From positions 52,420,279 through 52,484,278 of the forward strand of contig CM070548.1 in assembly GCA_036346405.1 (NCBI GenBank): a stretch of DNA of 64,000 nt, given 5' to 3'. Shown here piece by piece: positions 1-11,877 of the stretch (within the stretch, counting starts at the first letter, position 1; the number at the start of each line of letters is the position of its first letter). Position numbers and translations under genes: made by a program. The notes beneath the pieces are model-generated. The model was given only the letters and a program-made list of their open reading frames with translations. It ran no database searches and was not told the DNA's origin. The DNA comes from Phyllostachys edulis. Taxonomy: Eukaryota > Streptophyta > Magnoliopsida > Poales > Poaceae.

Positions 1-1284
1 ACAAATGAACTATAAATTAAATACGACTACTGCCAAAAGCAAGATCTCGAATTTGGACAAATTTAGAAACAAGGAACGCTAAAAATGGAGCTAAAATGGA
101 GGAGAACGGGTTCCTCGAAGTTTTGCGTTCGAGTACTAATCAAGGACTACAAGAGGTCGGAAGGGGTTCAACTACACGACATGGTCGAAAGAAGGAAAGG
201 ATTCGACTACACAACATGGTCGAAGGAAGGAATGATTCGACTACTCGACGTGGTCGAAAGAAGGAAAGGATTCGACTACTCGACGTGGTCGAAAGAACAC
301 GATAGAAGATAGGGCACGGGAACACAATAGGAAACAGGGCACAGAAAACTTACCAAGGACAAGAGAGAGGTCGGAGAGTGTCGGTGGGCGGTGAATGGTG
401 GCGAGGAAGCTCGCATTCCAACTGCGATGAAGGATGGCGACGAAGGGGTCAGCCGGGACTGAAAGAGAAGAGGAAGGCGGCGGCTCTTGCAAAGCACAAC
501 TGAAACAGAGTGCAGGGTTTTGCGTCAAGGGGCTCTGGGATACCAAAATGACGCGGGTAGAAGAGGGGCTATACTGGGCGTCGAGGACCGAGAGGAGGTG
601 CGCGGCGGCTTGAACTCGGAGCTCGGAGCTTCGGGCAAGTCACAACAACAAGGGTGAGATAGGGAGAGCTGAGTGGCGGAAAGGAGATGACGGAGGGTGT
701 CTCTGGCTCTTTTATATCTTGGAGGAGAAGACGAGAGAGCTTCTAAGGGGCTCGGAGACGCGCGGCCCAGAGGCATGGCAGGGCAAAAAGGGACTTAATA
801 AGGCGTTAGCTGGCGAAAGGTGTTAGCGCCACAGGTGTAGCAGAAGCATGACAGCGGGGTGCTCTGGTGACAAGACTAGGCGGGGAAAGAAAGGCGCCTA
901 AGTCAAAGTAGGTGAGAAGAGCAGGTGGCAGCAGAGGGCGCTGGGTGAGGACAAGGCGCACGAGGGCGCGGCACAGTGAGCACACAATTGAAAGAAAGTT
1001 CCAACCACTCTGTTCCGATGAGCCTCCCACCTGGTCGAAAGGATAAATCCGATCAGCTGGTCAAAAGAAAAGAAAGTGGCAGGGGGGAGTGGGCTTGAGG
1101 AGGTCGGGCCCAACTGAGAGGATTCGAAGAGAGGCCGAGATTTAAGCTGAAACTTGAAACCCGAATTTTGAAATAGGGCAGAAAGTAGAGAATTTTTGCA
1201 AATACTCCATAATTTGAAATAGGTTTTGAAAACCAAGAAGACAAAAGGAAAGATACTAAACGAAACCAAAAATGGGATGTTACA
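1..1284 (-). repeat. Element A 3' LTR (partial)
   Basis: This matches about 35722-36947, including the stretch with repeated GGTCGAAAGAAGG motifs near 180-300 and the TATA box. Minus-strand sequence starting TGTAACATCCC ends at 1284. About 1.9 kb of the LTR lies left of the window. Against the 5' LTR there are many substitutions and small indels, so A is not recent. Confidence 0.88.
709..716 (-). promoter_or_regulatory. TATA box of element A 3' LTR
   Basis: The minus strand reads TATAAAAG, and the same site occurs in the other LTR (36374-36381) in the same context. It is the only strong TATA match near the expected U3/R border. Confidence 0.45.
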
Positions 1285-1302
1285 AACCTACCCACCTTAA
1301 AC
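1285..1302 (-). other. Polypurine tract of element A
   Basis: The minus strand reads TTTAAGGTGGGTAGG immediately before the LTR start TGTAACATCCC. This is the usual position of the plus-strand primer. It follows the end of the integrase reading frame (near 1325). Confidence 0.75.
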
Positions 1303-1324
1303 GAAATCTCAACCCCGAGATTCG

Positions 1325-2242
1325 AGTTGCTCCGAGAACAGGGACAGGAACTCCGACTTCAGCTGATCTTCGCGCTCCCAGGTGGCTTCCCTTGCCGAGT
1401 GGTTGCTCCATTGAACCTTGCAAAGGCGGATGATCCGACGTTGGGTTTGCTTTTCCATGACGTTGAGAATCTTTTCCATGGCGATGGCTTCGACTGGAGT
1501 CTACTCTTCTAGTACTTGGAGACACTTCTTGAGCTGAGAGACGTGGAACACGTTGTGGACGTCTGACAAGTCTTCAGGTAGCTCGAGTTGGTAGGCTACT
1601 TCTCCACGCTTGGTGGTGATCAGAAACAAGCATATGAACCTTAGTGCAAGCTTTCCTTTCACTTTGAATCTTCGAGTTCCACGAAGCGGTGATACTTTGA
1701 GATACATGATATCTCTGACTTCAAAGGTTAATTCCCTTCGACGGTTGTTGGCATAACTCTTTTGCCTAGACTAAGCAGCTTGAAGTCGATCTCTGACCAG
1801 TCGAACCTTCTCTTTGGCTTGCTTCAGGGTATCTGGTCCAAAGACATAACCTTCTCCTGATTCCAACCAGTGCAGAGGAGTTCTGCATTTTCTTCCATAG
1901 AGTGCTTCAAACAGGGACATTTTTAGACTGGATTGAAATCTGTTGATATATGCAAACTCGGCGTACGGTAGACACTTCTCCCAGTCTACAGTAAATTCGA
2001 AGGCACATGCTCGAAGCATGTCTTCTAGAATCTGATTTGTTCTCTCTGTCTGACCATCAGTCGGAGGATGATACGCTGTACTGAAATATAGGTGGGTTCT
2101 GAGTGCATCATGCAGACTAGCCCAAAAATGTGAGGTGAACTGAGAACCTCGATCCGAAACTATCCTCTTGGGTACTCCATGCAAACACACAATATGAGCC
2201 ATATATAGCTCGGCTAATCTATCTCCCTTGAAGGTGGTCTTC
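1325..2242 (-). pseudogene. Element A integrase: core domain and C-terminus (distal part)
   Basis: The minus strand encodes the second half of a gypsy integrase. It includes the core motif around HGVPKRIVSDRGSQFTSHFW, the DGQTERTNQILEDML block and the conserved LYGRKCRTPLHW block. After a frame break near 1710-1770 comes the C-terminal HNVFHVSQLKKC block. Beyond a TAG stop at 1501-1503 an in-frame tail includes CKVQWSNHSAREATWERED, typical of the chromodomain-like end of plant chromovirus integrases. The first half lies at 24315-24640 across element B. The gene would insert the cDNA copy into the genome; this copy is broken by B, the frame break and the stop. Confidence 0.85.
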
Positions 2243-2815
2243 TGTAACGTCCCGTTTTTCCAGAATTTTGAAAAGCTGGTAAAAATAATAACCATTCGCT
2301 TTTGTTGAGAGTTCAAAGCTTAATTTGAAGATTTCAGAAATTTGGAGGTTTAACTTGAACTAACCAAACTTCAAATTAATCCCTTCTCGTTGATTTGGAG
2401 TTATTCTTTGTTCTTTGGCTTTTAGCCTCTTTTTCTCATCGCCTTGTTTGTCCTCCAAAGCTAGTCTCTCCTCCCTTTTGGAGACATCCTCTCTTGGGTC
2501 CTTCCTTTCGCCTGCACCTCCTCCCAGTAGGACCTCTTTATAGGTTCAACCCCTTCATTCTCTAGACCTCTCTTTGTAATCTTCATTTGGACTTTCCTTA
2601 AGTCCGGACTTTCCTTTGTTGGCTTGAATCTCTTTGTGCTTAGACCTCCCTTGGGTCTAAGCTTTCATCTTATTTGGATCTTCCTTGGTCTAAACCTCTT
2701 TCTTTGTTTGGACCTCCCGTGGACCTCTCTTAGCGTTCTCTTGTAACCTCTGAGGTCATTTGGGCCCCAGAGTTCCTTTGGGACCTCCCTTGCCTCTTTG
2801 GATCTCCCCTGTGTT

Positions 2816-3480
2816 CATACTGCACCTCCCCTTGTAGAGATCTCGCCGTTAGGACCTCCTCTCTGGAGATCTTAGCCGCATGCACCTCCCCTTGTTGAGA
2901 TCTCGCCGTTAGGACCTCCTCTCGAGATCTTAGCCTCAGCACCTCCCCTTGTTGAGATCTGGCCGTTAGGACCTCCTCTCTGGAGATCTTAGCCGCTCGA
3001 GACCTCCCCTTGTTGAGATCTCGCCGTTAGGACCTCCTCTCTGGAGATCTTAGCCGCTCAGACCTCCCCTTGTTGAGATCTGGCCGTTAGGACCTCCTCT
3101 CTGGAGATCTTAGCCGCTCGAGACCTCCCCCTTGTTGAGATCTCGCCGTTAGGACCTCCTCTCTGGAGATCTTAGCCGCCTGCAGACCTCCCCTTGTTGA
3201 GATCTGGCCGTTAGGACCTCCTCTCTCGAGATCTTAGCCGCACAAACCTCCCCTTGTTGAGATCTGGCCGTTAGGACCTCCTCTCGAGATCTTAGCCGCT
3301 CAGACCTCCCCTTGTTGAGATCTGGCCGTTAGGACCTCCTCTCTGGAGATCTTAGCTTGCTCAGACCTCCCCTTGTTGAGATCTGGCCGTTAGGACCTCC
3401 TCTCTGGAGATCTTAGCCGCTCAGATCTCCCCTTGTTGAGATCTCGCCGTTAGGACCTCCTCTCGAGATCTTAGCCGTCC
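2816..3480 (+). repeat. 60-bp tandem array in element B 5' LTR (about 11 copies)
   Basis: The unit contains GACCTCCCCTTGTTGAGATC, then GGCCGTTAGGACCTCC, then GGAGATCTTAGCC. About 11 copies can be counted by the recurring TTGAGATCT. Copies differ mainly at CTGG/CTCG and CAG/CGAG positions. The matching array in the 3' LTR has about 10 copies. Confidence 0.92.
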
Positions 3481-4235
3481 AGGTCCTCCCCGTTGGATCC
3501 AAGGTCCAGACCTCCTCGAGCCCAAGACCTCCTTAGCGCTTGGACCTCTTTGACTCTTGTGGTCAGTACGCTTAAGGCTTTACCTTTCTCACCTAAGGGT
3601 CCGTCCGATCTAAATCAGACAGCCTAGCCTTGCGGGATCTGTTAAGCTTAGTGCGAACGGCCCCTCGTTTAGCGCCATCCGATCTGGATCGACGGCTCAA
3701 GCATAAGTGACGTTTGGATGGTCCAAACGTTCCTTTCCTTCTCGACCGCCTGATTTCGATCAAACGGCTCGCTTTCTTTGTCGCGTTTTCCTTGATCGAG
3801 ACCTCCCTAGTTTGTTTTGCAAGGACCACCTCCTCGATCCTTGCTTTGGTCTTTTGTAAAGACCACCCTTTTAATCTTGAATATCCTTGACCGTCAGACC
3901 TCCCGCGCCTTTGATCTAGACCGTGAGGTCCTCCTGCTTTTGAGATCTTGGCCGTTCGGGCTCTTCTTTTGAGATCTTGGCGCCGGGACCTCCCTTTGCC
4001 TTTTGATCTTGACCATTCAGGTCCTCTCCTTTTGATATCTTGGACGTCGGATTTTCCCTTTTGGGAGATTTTGACCGTCAGGACCTCCCTGCTCTCAGGG
4101 CCTCCTCGAGCGCCTTACCCCCTTGCGCTTGGGACCTCCCCTTGCCTCTTTGGATCTCCCCTTGAAGTCCAGCTATCTTTTGTCTTTTGGACCTCATATC
4201 CTTAGGACCTCTTTGTGTTTTGACCTTTGTGGTCT

Positions 4236-5085
4236 AGACCTCCCTGTTGTGTTTGGACCTCCTCTAGGTTCAGACCCCCCTGTTGTGTTTGGACCTACTC
4301 AGGTTCAGACCTCCCTGTTGTGTTTGGCCTCCTCTAGGTTCAGACCTCCCTGATTGTGTTTGGACCTCCTTTAGGTTCAGACCTCCTTGTTGTGTTTGGA
4401 CCTCCTCTAGGTTCAGACCTCCCTGTTGTGTTTGGACCTCCTTTAGGTTCAGACTTCCTTGTTGTGTTTGGACCTCCTCTAGGTTTAGACCTCCCTGTTG
4501 TGTTTGGACCTCCTTTAGGTCGAGACCTCCTGTTGTGTTTGGACCTCCTCCGAGTTCGAGACCTCCTGTTGTGTTTGGACCTCCTTTAGGTTCGAGACCT
4601 CCTTGTTGTGTTTGGACCTCCTCTAGGTTCTGACCCCCTGTTGTGTTTGGACCTCCTCTAGGTTCGAGACCTCCTCAGGTCGAGACCTCCTGTTGTGTTT
4701 GGACCTCCTTTAGGTTCGAGACCTCCTTGTTGTGTTTGGACCTCCTCTGAGTTCAGACCTCCTGTTGTGTTTGGACCTCCTTTAGGTCGAGACCTCCTTG
4801 TTGTGTTTGGACCTCCTCTAGGTTCAGACCTCCCTGTTGTGTTTGGACCTCCTTTAGGTTCAGACCTCCCTGTTGTGTTTGGACCTCCTCCAGGTTCAGA
4901 CCTCCTTGTTGTGTTTGGACCTCCTTTAGGTTCAGACATCCTTGTTGTGTTTGGACCTTCTCTAGGTTCAGACCTCCCTGTTGTGTTTGGACCTCCTTTA
5001 GGTTCAGACCTCCCTGTTGTGTTTGGACCTCCTTAGGTTCGGACCTCCTTGTTGTGTTTGGACCTCCTTTAGGTTTAGACCTCCC
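4236..5085 (+). repeat. 36-bp tandem array in element B 5' LTR (about 23 copies)
   Basis: The unit contains TGTTGTGTTTGGACCTCC and then TAGGTTCAGACCTCC. I count about 23 occurrences of TGTGTTTGG with spacing near 36. Because 36 is divisible by 3, all frames stay open for long stretches, giving spurious 12-residue repeat peptides. The 3' LTR array has about 19 copies, so copy number changed after insertion or is mis-assembled. Confidence 0.92.
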
Positions 5086-5413
5086 TTTGTGTTTAGACCT
5101 TTGCGGTCTAGACCTCTTTGGTCCTAGGACCTCCTCATGAGACCTCCTTCTTGGACCTCCTCGTTGGACCTCCTATTTGGACCGTGGACCATGTCCTTTG
5201 GTGGTCTGCGACCTTTTTGATCGCCTTTGGCGGTCTTAGTGCATTAATGTGGGTCGAGTCACATTAAATGTCGCCACCTACCTTGTACTCTTTTTCTACT
5301 TTGTGTCACATCCCTTTCTTTCTTTATTTCTTTTCGTACCTTGTGGCGGTGTGCCCTTGTCCTAAAACCTTGAACACAGTCGCTTCTTTGGGTTGGTGCT
5401 CTGTTCCTTGCTC

Positions 5414-5422
5414 TTTAAATAG
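5414..5422 (+). promoter_or_regulatory. TATA-like box of element B 5' LTR
   Basis: TTTAAATAG precedes AGCACC, and the same site is kept in the other LTR at 22102-22110. It lies downstream of both tandem arrays, which places the arrays in U3. Confidence 0.5.
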
Positions 5423-7628
5423 AGCACCAGAGGGCACCATTGCCTCCTGCTCCTCATTTCAACTCCTCGGTTCCTTCGACTGGTGGATCTCCTCCTCCTC
5501 CTGTGGATCTCCTCTTCTCTCTTGGTTTTGAGTAAGTTCTTTTGGTTTTCTTGGAAATTATTTGCTTATTTGGTTTCTTTTATGAACGTGTAGATCTCGG
5601 GTGATCGTTGAGAACTCGTGAATCAAGCTCCTTCACCAAGCTTTTCTTTCTCCAACAGAGGCAAGTCGTGGCCCTTGATCATCTTGATCCCACTTTGCAA
5701 AGCTATTTTGATTCATTAAACTTGCATGGCTATCTTTATAAAGCATGTTTTGGGCGTAGCTATCCTCCTACTTGACATTATGCCTCCTTGATATACTTGG
5801 CGAACATGTTGACATGAACTCTTTGGACACCTTAGGATGGATATTTTGGTTGGTATTCCTTGTTATTGCCAACTTTGGGACCGTATGTTGTATGCTTAGC
5901 CTTGCTTTAGAAACCGTGGGTCTGTGAATCATGCCTCATCAATTAATAATCTTGACTAATTGAAATATGGAACCTGTGGTTGGTGCCATTGTTAAGCAAC
6001 TATGGCAGGATGCCTAAGTTGTGTTGATTGTGGTGAGAGATCACATTAATAATTGTTGTGCCAGGACTGGGTGGTCTTTTGGCAGGGTTAATTACAAATT
6101 ATTTTGCTCGGGCAAGAAGGTCGGGAGTGAGTAGTGGATGCTTCATTTTGGGGTTGTGGATGTCTTGCCTGAGCACAAATAAGGACTTTACTTTGTGTCT
6201 GTTGATCTGGGCCAATCAGTGCAACCACAAGATCATTTTATGGGAATGTGCAGGCTGAATAATTAGCAATGGATTGGCTTGGGGCTCTTTGGGTTGGCGT
6301 GTGATTAGTTGGCGCAAGAGGGGCACCCCATAACCTGCGGACTTCTAGACCAAAGGGGGGATTGGCGAAACCTTAGCGGGCGACTCGAGTCAATTCAAAG
6401 CTTTGTAAAAAGCCTTGTCGCTCTCGATCGCTCACCTTGAAGTGAGCAAGGGTGACCGAACCCGTCCATTTGGAGAGATCGTGGATTGTGGGTAAAGTTG
6501 TACACCTCTGCAGAGTGTAAAATCTATTCGAATAGCCAAGTCCTTGGTTATGGACATGCTCGATGAAATGGTGCAAGGGGTAGTTTTGTGAACTTGTGCT
6601 CCTGGACACTTGGGTGAGAGGTCATGGCTTTGCCTTGAAGAGACCTTGGCCGGCTCGGAGGGGTCATGGTGGCTCACTAGTTGGTCCAGGGCTGGTTGGG
6701 GAACTCTGGAGTGGGTGCTCGGGGTGGTCGTGGGAGAGGTCTGGTCATGGGTATGACCGGACCTCCCACTGTTAACAGGTAGTCTGGAGTGGGTGCTCGA
6801 GGTGTCTTTGGGTGTGGCGGGTGCTCCACGGCCCTTTGAAATCAAATGTATTTATGTACTAATGTTTTAACTTGAGCTTTTCAATCTACTTATTACTTAT
6901 TGTCAAACACGCTTTGGGCAACTAACCTTCTGACTCTCTTTTGGCAAGCCTTGCATAATTATCTAATGCATACATTCCTCACGGCTTCTTCGAGTACATT
7001 CAATGTACTCATGGCTTTTGCCCTCTGTTCATATCGGCAGCTACAGGAGGTTCCAGGGAGCTCAAAGCTCAGTGAAGAAGAGGTCTTTGGAGACCTTGAG
7101 ACCTAGGGGACGTTCTCCACTCGATAGCCAGTGGGCTGATCGGTTGGACCTATCGTTGAAGCTTTGCTTTCATTTGTTCGTGTTATTCTGTTGTAGCCCT
7201 TGAGGCATCTCTGTAGAAGCTTGGCGGTTTGGTCCTTAATATATTTATATTTATTGTTTTGTCTCTTGCTCCTCTTAGCTTGTGTATGGATTTGATTACA
7301 CTTGTCTTTGGATCTGCATGTGAGCTAGCCAATCATTCTGGGACTAGCTCGGTGCAGGCGGGACCTCCGGAGGTCCTCGGGACTTAGCACAGGAGGTCTG
7401 TCGGACCTCTCTGTGATATACTAAGAGGTGCTACCAGGCGGTGGTTGGCCAAGACCTCGGGAGGTCTGAAGACCTCTGGGAGGTCTGGTGGACCTCGGCT
7501 GGTGGTTGGCCACGACCTCCGGGAGGTCTTGCAGACCTCTGGGAGGTCTGGTAGACCTCCTCTGGAAATACCGCAAAAAAGGGGTCCTCCGGACCTTTCT
7601 TTGTATATCACGGGGTGGTTAAATCACA

Positions 7629-8690
7629 GTTAGTATCGAGCTCCATATCGATCGTTGGGCGTAACCTTAGTTAGCATGGTCGTTTTAGTTTGTTTCAAAA
7701 CTATTTTCTAAATCAAACCAACTTAAAAGTCTGGCTTAGTGGTTCTCCTCTTGTCTTGTTCTACTCTAGTCTCATCTTGTTTGATCTTTTCTCGTCTTAC
7801 TCTATTCTTTCTTATCTCCTCGCCGATTCTCGAATCTTATCCTTTCTCGGAACTCTAATTTGAATTTAATTTGACCTCCTTACCTCGAGAACCGCTATAG
7901 GACCGAACCCTCGTGTCCTAGTCTTTATGACCCGGCGGTTGGTGTAGCTGGTGGCTCCTGGTTTCTCAAGAGTTGCGTTGCCAGAATAACCTAGGTGTTA
8001 GATGCCAAGCTTGGTAGCTTGAAAGAAGCCTTTTTGAATTGATCTTGAGAATTGGAGATTTTGGGGATTCTTTGCTAAGATGAAGGTTTTAAATGGATCC
8101 TAGGAGATGTAGGATTGTGAGTTCTTGATGGGATTATTGAAAGATTTTAGACTTTCATTGATTCTAGAGTGAATTGTAACGTTTTGTTGGAAGCTTGATC
8201 TGAGTATGGACGTTGTGTCTGAGGTTTACCCTTGATGGCAGTATAATTATAACTTTTGTTGGATAATTGGTGAAAATGATTGGTGGATCCAATCAAAGAT
8301 TGTGTATTAAAGGAAGACTTTCGGGGAAAACCTACCTAATTGTTGGATTTTGGTGAATCTGAGGAGGTGATTCTAGGTCTCTTAATCTGAAAGTGATGGT
8401 TGGATTGAGAATCCTTTTGATATGGAACAAAGGAGCATGCAATTAAAGTCTTGCAATTGTGGATTTGCTTAAGCCGACCTAGGTAGAAATCAAGAATCTT
8501 GTTGATTTACCAATGTTTGGGAGATTAATCGTTTGGTGGTTGTTCTAAATGGATGTCTTTAAGATAAGTCATTTGGTGGACCTCCTTAATCATAGGTTTA
8601 GGACCTAGCCAAGTTAGGAAGGCCGTTTCCTGGCTCTTGGCTAGCACCCAACCCTTGGTGGTGGCAAGTAACTCTATTTGGGCCGATGAT
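7629..8690 (+). other. Element B primer-site remnant and leader
   Basis: Directly after the LTR, TTAGTATCGAGCTCC (7630-7644) looks like a decayed tRNA-iMet primer site. The rest is T-rich non-coding leader sequence (TCTTG, TCGTCTT runs) without a convincing reading frame. It runs into the broken end of element C near 8690; that boundary is approximate, set where integrase similarity stops. Confidence 0.55.
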
Positions 8691-8830
8691 GCTCGGCCTT
8701 GACACGACGACATCGTCGCTTTTCGACAACGAACCGCGATCTCCCTCTTCATTCGGGTCCACCAAAATCTCTGGCGGAGATCTTGATACATCTTTGTGGC
8801 CGGGATGAATGGATAAAGGCGAATCATGGG
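8690..8830 (-). pseudogene. Element C integrase N-terminal fragment
   Basis: The minus strand shows the conserved block TKMYQDLRQRFWWTRMKREI, the lead-in to the zinc-binding N-terminal domain of gypsy integrases. Similarity ends within about 30 residues, where the sequence passes into element B's leader. No integrase catalytic core is present anywhere in element C. Confidence 0.7.
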
Positions 8831-9050
8831 CTTCGGAGGATTAAATTCCGCAATTCCATGACCTTTGGAACCACAAGGCGTTGCCGAACCTCACAACACC
8901 ATGCTCATCCTCGAGAAAAGCACTTGGTTGTTCCGTTCTTGACATTTGCCTTAATGTGGCTCACTCCATCATCCGATGGCGGCGGACTTGATCCGATCCA
9001 CCAAGGTTGGTTGCACAACCAAGGCGTGAGAGAACCATGCTCAACTAAAC

Positions 9051-10340
9051 TCAAGTTGAGGCGCTGAAACTCTTCGGAAGAGCGGTGAAGCTCACTGGAC
9101 AACAAGGCATTGCAATGCGCTTTGCGACTAAGCGCGCCGACAGCGACATTAGCCTTGCCGGATGGTAGTGAATACCCATATCATAGTCCTTGATCAACTC
9201 CAACCATCTCCTTTGCACGAGGTTCAGGTCAGTACGTGTGAACAAGTACTTTAAGCTTTTGTGATCCGAATACACTTCTAGCGATTACCAATTAGGTAAT
9301 GTCGCCGGATCTTAAGTGCATGAATCACAGCAGACTAACTCCAAATCATGGGTAGGATAGTTAAGCTCATGAGGTCTCAATTGCCTTGATGCATAGGCCA
9401 CTACCTTGCCTTCTTGCATAAGGACCAAGCGAGGCCTCGGCGAAGCATCGCAAAAGATATCGAAGCCGATGGATATCGGGAAGAACAAGAGCGGAAGAGG
9501 TGGTCAAGCGCTTTTGAGTATTTGGAAACTTCCCTCACACTCGGCGGACCACACGAACTTCTTGTCCTTCTTGAGCAACTCCGTTATCGGCCGCGATTTT
9601 GGAGAAGTTCTCGATAAGCGGCGATAATATCCCGCTAAGCGAGAAAACTCCGTACATCGGTGACCAAAGCAGTGACTCCATGAAAGAACATCGCTGACCT
9701 TGCTAGGGTCAGCGGCTCGCCTCGCTGAAAGAGCGTGGCCTAAGAAAGCCACTTCCTTCAACGAGAACGCGCTTTCAACTGAACCAGCGTCTGTTTGGTG
9801 CTCACGTAGCTGCCTAACACAAGCCGGATGCTCGGCGTGTTCCTCATCGTTCTTGGAGTAGATAAGAATATCATCGATGAAGACCACGACAAACTTATCC
9901 AAATACTCCATGAATACCGAATTCATGAGATTCATGAACAAAGCGCAGAGCATTGGTTAAGCCAAATGACATGACGATTGTACTCGTACAAGCCGAAGCG
10001 AGTAGAGAACGCCGTCTTGGGAATATCCTCGGTCGAATCGAACTCGATGATATCACTCTCAAATCAATCTTGGAGAAAACTCGAGCTCCGGTCAATTGAT
10101 CGAAGAGATCGTCAATGCGGGGCAATGGATACTTGTTCTTTACCGTCACTTCATTAAGTGGGCGGTAATCAACACTTATACGTAACGCATCAGTCCTTCT
10201 TCTTTACGAAGATTCTTTGGACAACCCCAAGGAGATGAGCTAGGCGGATGAAACCCTTCTCTTGCAGCTCACTCAGCTGCTTCTTCAACTCCACCAACTC
10301 GTTCGGTGGCATCCGATAAGGCCTCTTTGAGATAGGGCGT
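9051..10340 (-). pseudogene. Element C reverse transcriptase and RNase H (broken)
   Basis: The minus strand carries recognisable gypsy blocks in shifting frames. These are KNKYPLPRIDDLFDQLTGAR and VFSKIDL near 10060-10150, the catalytic FVVVFIDDILIYSKN near 9890, the LAGYYRRL block near 9640, and DHKSLKYLFTRTDLNL with IKDYDMGIHYHP of the RNase H end at 9130-9275. At least four frame changes separate them. Between 10000 and 10060 the frame is lost around CTG/CAG-type sites compared with element A's copy. It would synthesise cDNA; this copy cannot. Confidence 0.8.
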
Positions 10341-10679
10341 GCTGAGGAGCCAACTCAATGACAAACTCGAGGTCTCGAGCAGGTGGCATCCTGGAAGATC
10401 TGCGGAAAGACATCAACGAAGTCACAAACTGTTGGGACTTAGCTAATATCTAGAGCGGGCTTCGCTTCAAGCCTTGAAGATGAGGATCTAGCGACTTCAA
10501 AAGCGAACCCGCATGGGAGGAGCTAGACAGAGATGAGCCTCTGGCGCAATCGATTTGCCCCATGTCTTTGGGACAACCAATCCATGCCAAGAATCACATC
10601 AAGACTCATTGAATGGAGAAGGATAAGGTTTGCTAAGAACCCTCGCCCGATCTCGATAGGAACATCCCTACACTCAGAT

Positions 10680-11877
10680 TAGGCTCTCAACTCCAAACGG
10701 GAGAGCGAATGAGTAAGCGGGACCGACAATGGAGAGAAAAGAAGCTCTCCAACAGCAGACAAGAGATTGAGAAACAAAGGAATGAGATGCTCTGAATCAA
10801 ACAAGACGATAGCGTGGTAAGAGTTAACGTAAAGTGTACCTAGCACGACGTCGGGTGCCTCCCGAGCCTCCTCTGCGGTGACGGCGTTGACGCGACCACT
10901 ACCCACGCCTTGGGTAGCGGGGCGATCTTCGGTCTGAGATGCACCACCTCTGGCCCGCGTCCTCCATTAGGGCGAGGGGTCGCTCTCGTCTTCTTAGGGC
11001 AATTATTTGCATAATGGCCCTTCCGGTTGCAAGAAAAGCATGTGACCCGGCAACTGGGTTGCGGGGCGCTCTGTTGACTTCGCAGTGCACGTGATCGAGA
11101 CACGACTGCATTTAACGAGCGAACGAGGCGAGTAACCTCGGGCGCCGAAGGATGAGCCCAGTACCCGAGATCGCCCAAGAGGCGGGAAGAATCGACTGGA
11201 TGACTTATGGGCCTCCCACTTGCGCTATGGAGTCCATAAGCTCTCGAGCCGCATGCTTTCGTGACGATGGCCTTGTCGACCAAGGTGCGGAAATCAGGAA
11301 GTCGACAATGGATAGCTTGTCCTTGACTCCTCGGACAAGCCACGCTGAACTTGGCACCTTAGCCATATCGGTGGCCACATCCTCGTGGAGCATAACGAGC
11401 TAGATGGTTGAACTTCGTAGATATACTCCATGGTGAGCTACGCCCTTGCTTGAGCGCAAGAAACTCTGCTTCTTGATCTCCATCAAGCCGGCGAGGATGT
11501 GAGCCCGACGGAAGGCGATCTGAAACTCCTCCCAAGAAACGGTGGTTCGTGGGCTGCATGGCGAAAGCTCTCCCACCATGACAAAGCTGCACCCTCCGGT
11601 GGTGCGATCTGACAGCGCCTTCTCGTGCTTTCGGCACTGCGCGATGCGGAGCTTCGCTCCACCAGCAGAAGCCAATCGTCGCATCCAAAGGGTCCTCGGG
11701 CCGGAAAAGGTAGGAGGCCGAGTACGAAGAAACTCCGCGAGTCCTCCATGCGGTGATGGGCGTTCCTTGCCCAGATCCTGAAGCTCCATAAGTCTGCGGT
11801 GGTGTTGCGCGATGGCGTCGAGAGAACTCTCACATCATCCGCGGTTGCGCTTCGATCTGAAGAAGAACCTCGGCCAT
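10680..11877 (-). pseudogene. Element C gag and protease (broken)
   Basis: A start codon on the minus strand at 11877 opens a gag-like frame. Visible blocks are LAEFLRTRPPTFSG (about 11700), the capsid FRRAHILAGLMEIKKQ block (about 11490) and a complete CCHC zinc knuckle CFSCNRKGHYANNCPKK (10999-11040). The protease site follows near 10795: VLFDS is readable, but a one-base loss destroys the expected continuation. The frame changes several times. Gag packages the RNA; the knuckle is intact but the protein is not. Confidence 0.8.

Larger units (their letters stand above)
2243..7628 (+). repeat. Element B 5' LTR (5.4 kb)
   Basis: It starts TGTAACGTCCCG and ends ATCACA, matching 19144-24314 throughout. 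In order it contains: a GACCTCC-rich stretch; a 60-bp tandem array (2816-3480); a spacer with short palindromes (3590-4110); a 36-bp array (4236-5085); a hairpin-forming site at 5239-5268; the TATA-like box (5414-5422); and a long R/U5 part with the shared module at 6490-6560. Open frames inside the arrays are period artefacts and not genes. Confidence 0.92.

Noticed and set aside
85..325. Small repetitive frames with EGRKDSTTRRGRKKE-like residues
   Set aside because: They come from short repeats inside element A's LTR and recur at 35726-36069 with different breaks.
2816..3480. CRISPR-like regular repeats
   Set aside because: The units abut without unique spacers, the DNA is from a plant genome, and there are no cas genes. 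It is a tandem array in an LTR.
4123..5036. Long open frames encoding 12-residue repeats (FGPPLGSDLPVV-type, and PNTT-type on the other strand)
   Set aside because: Produced by the 36-bp period, which is divisible by 3 and lacks stops in several frames. The same region lies in a retrotransposon U3, the copies contain frame-changing indels, and no start/stop arrangement is conserved between the two LTRs.
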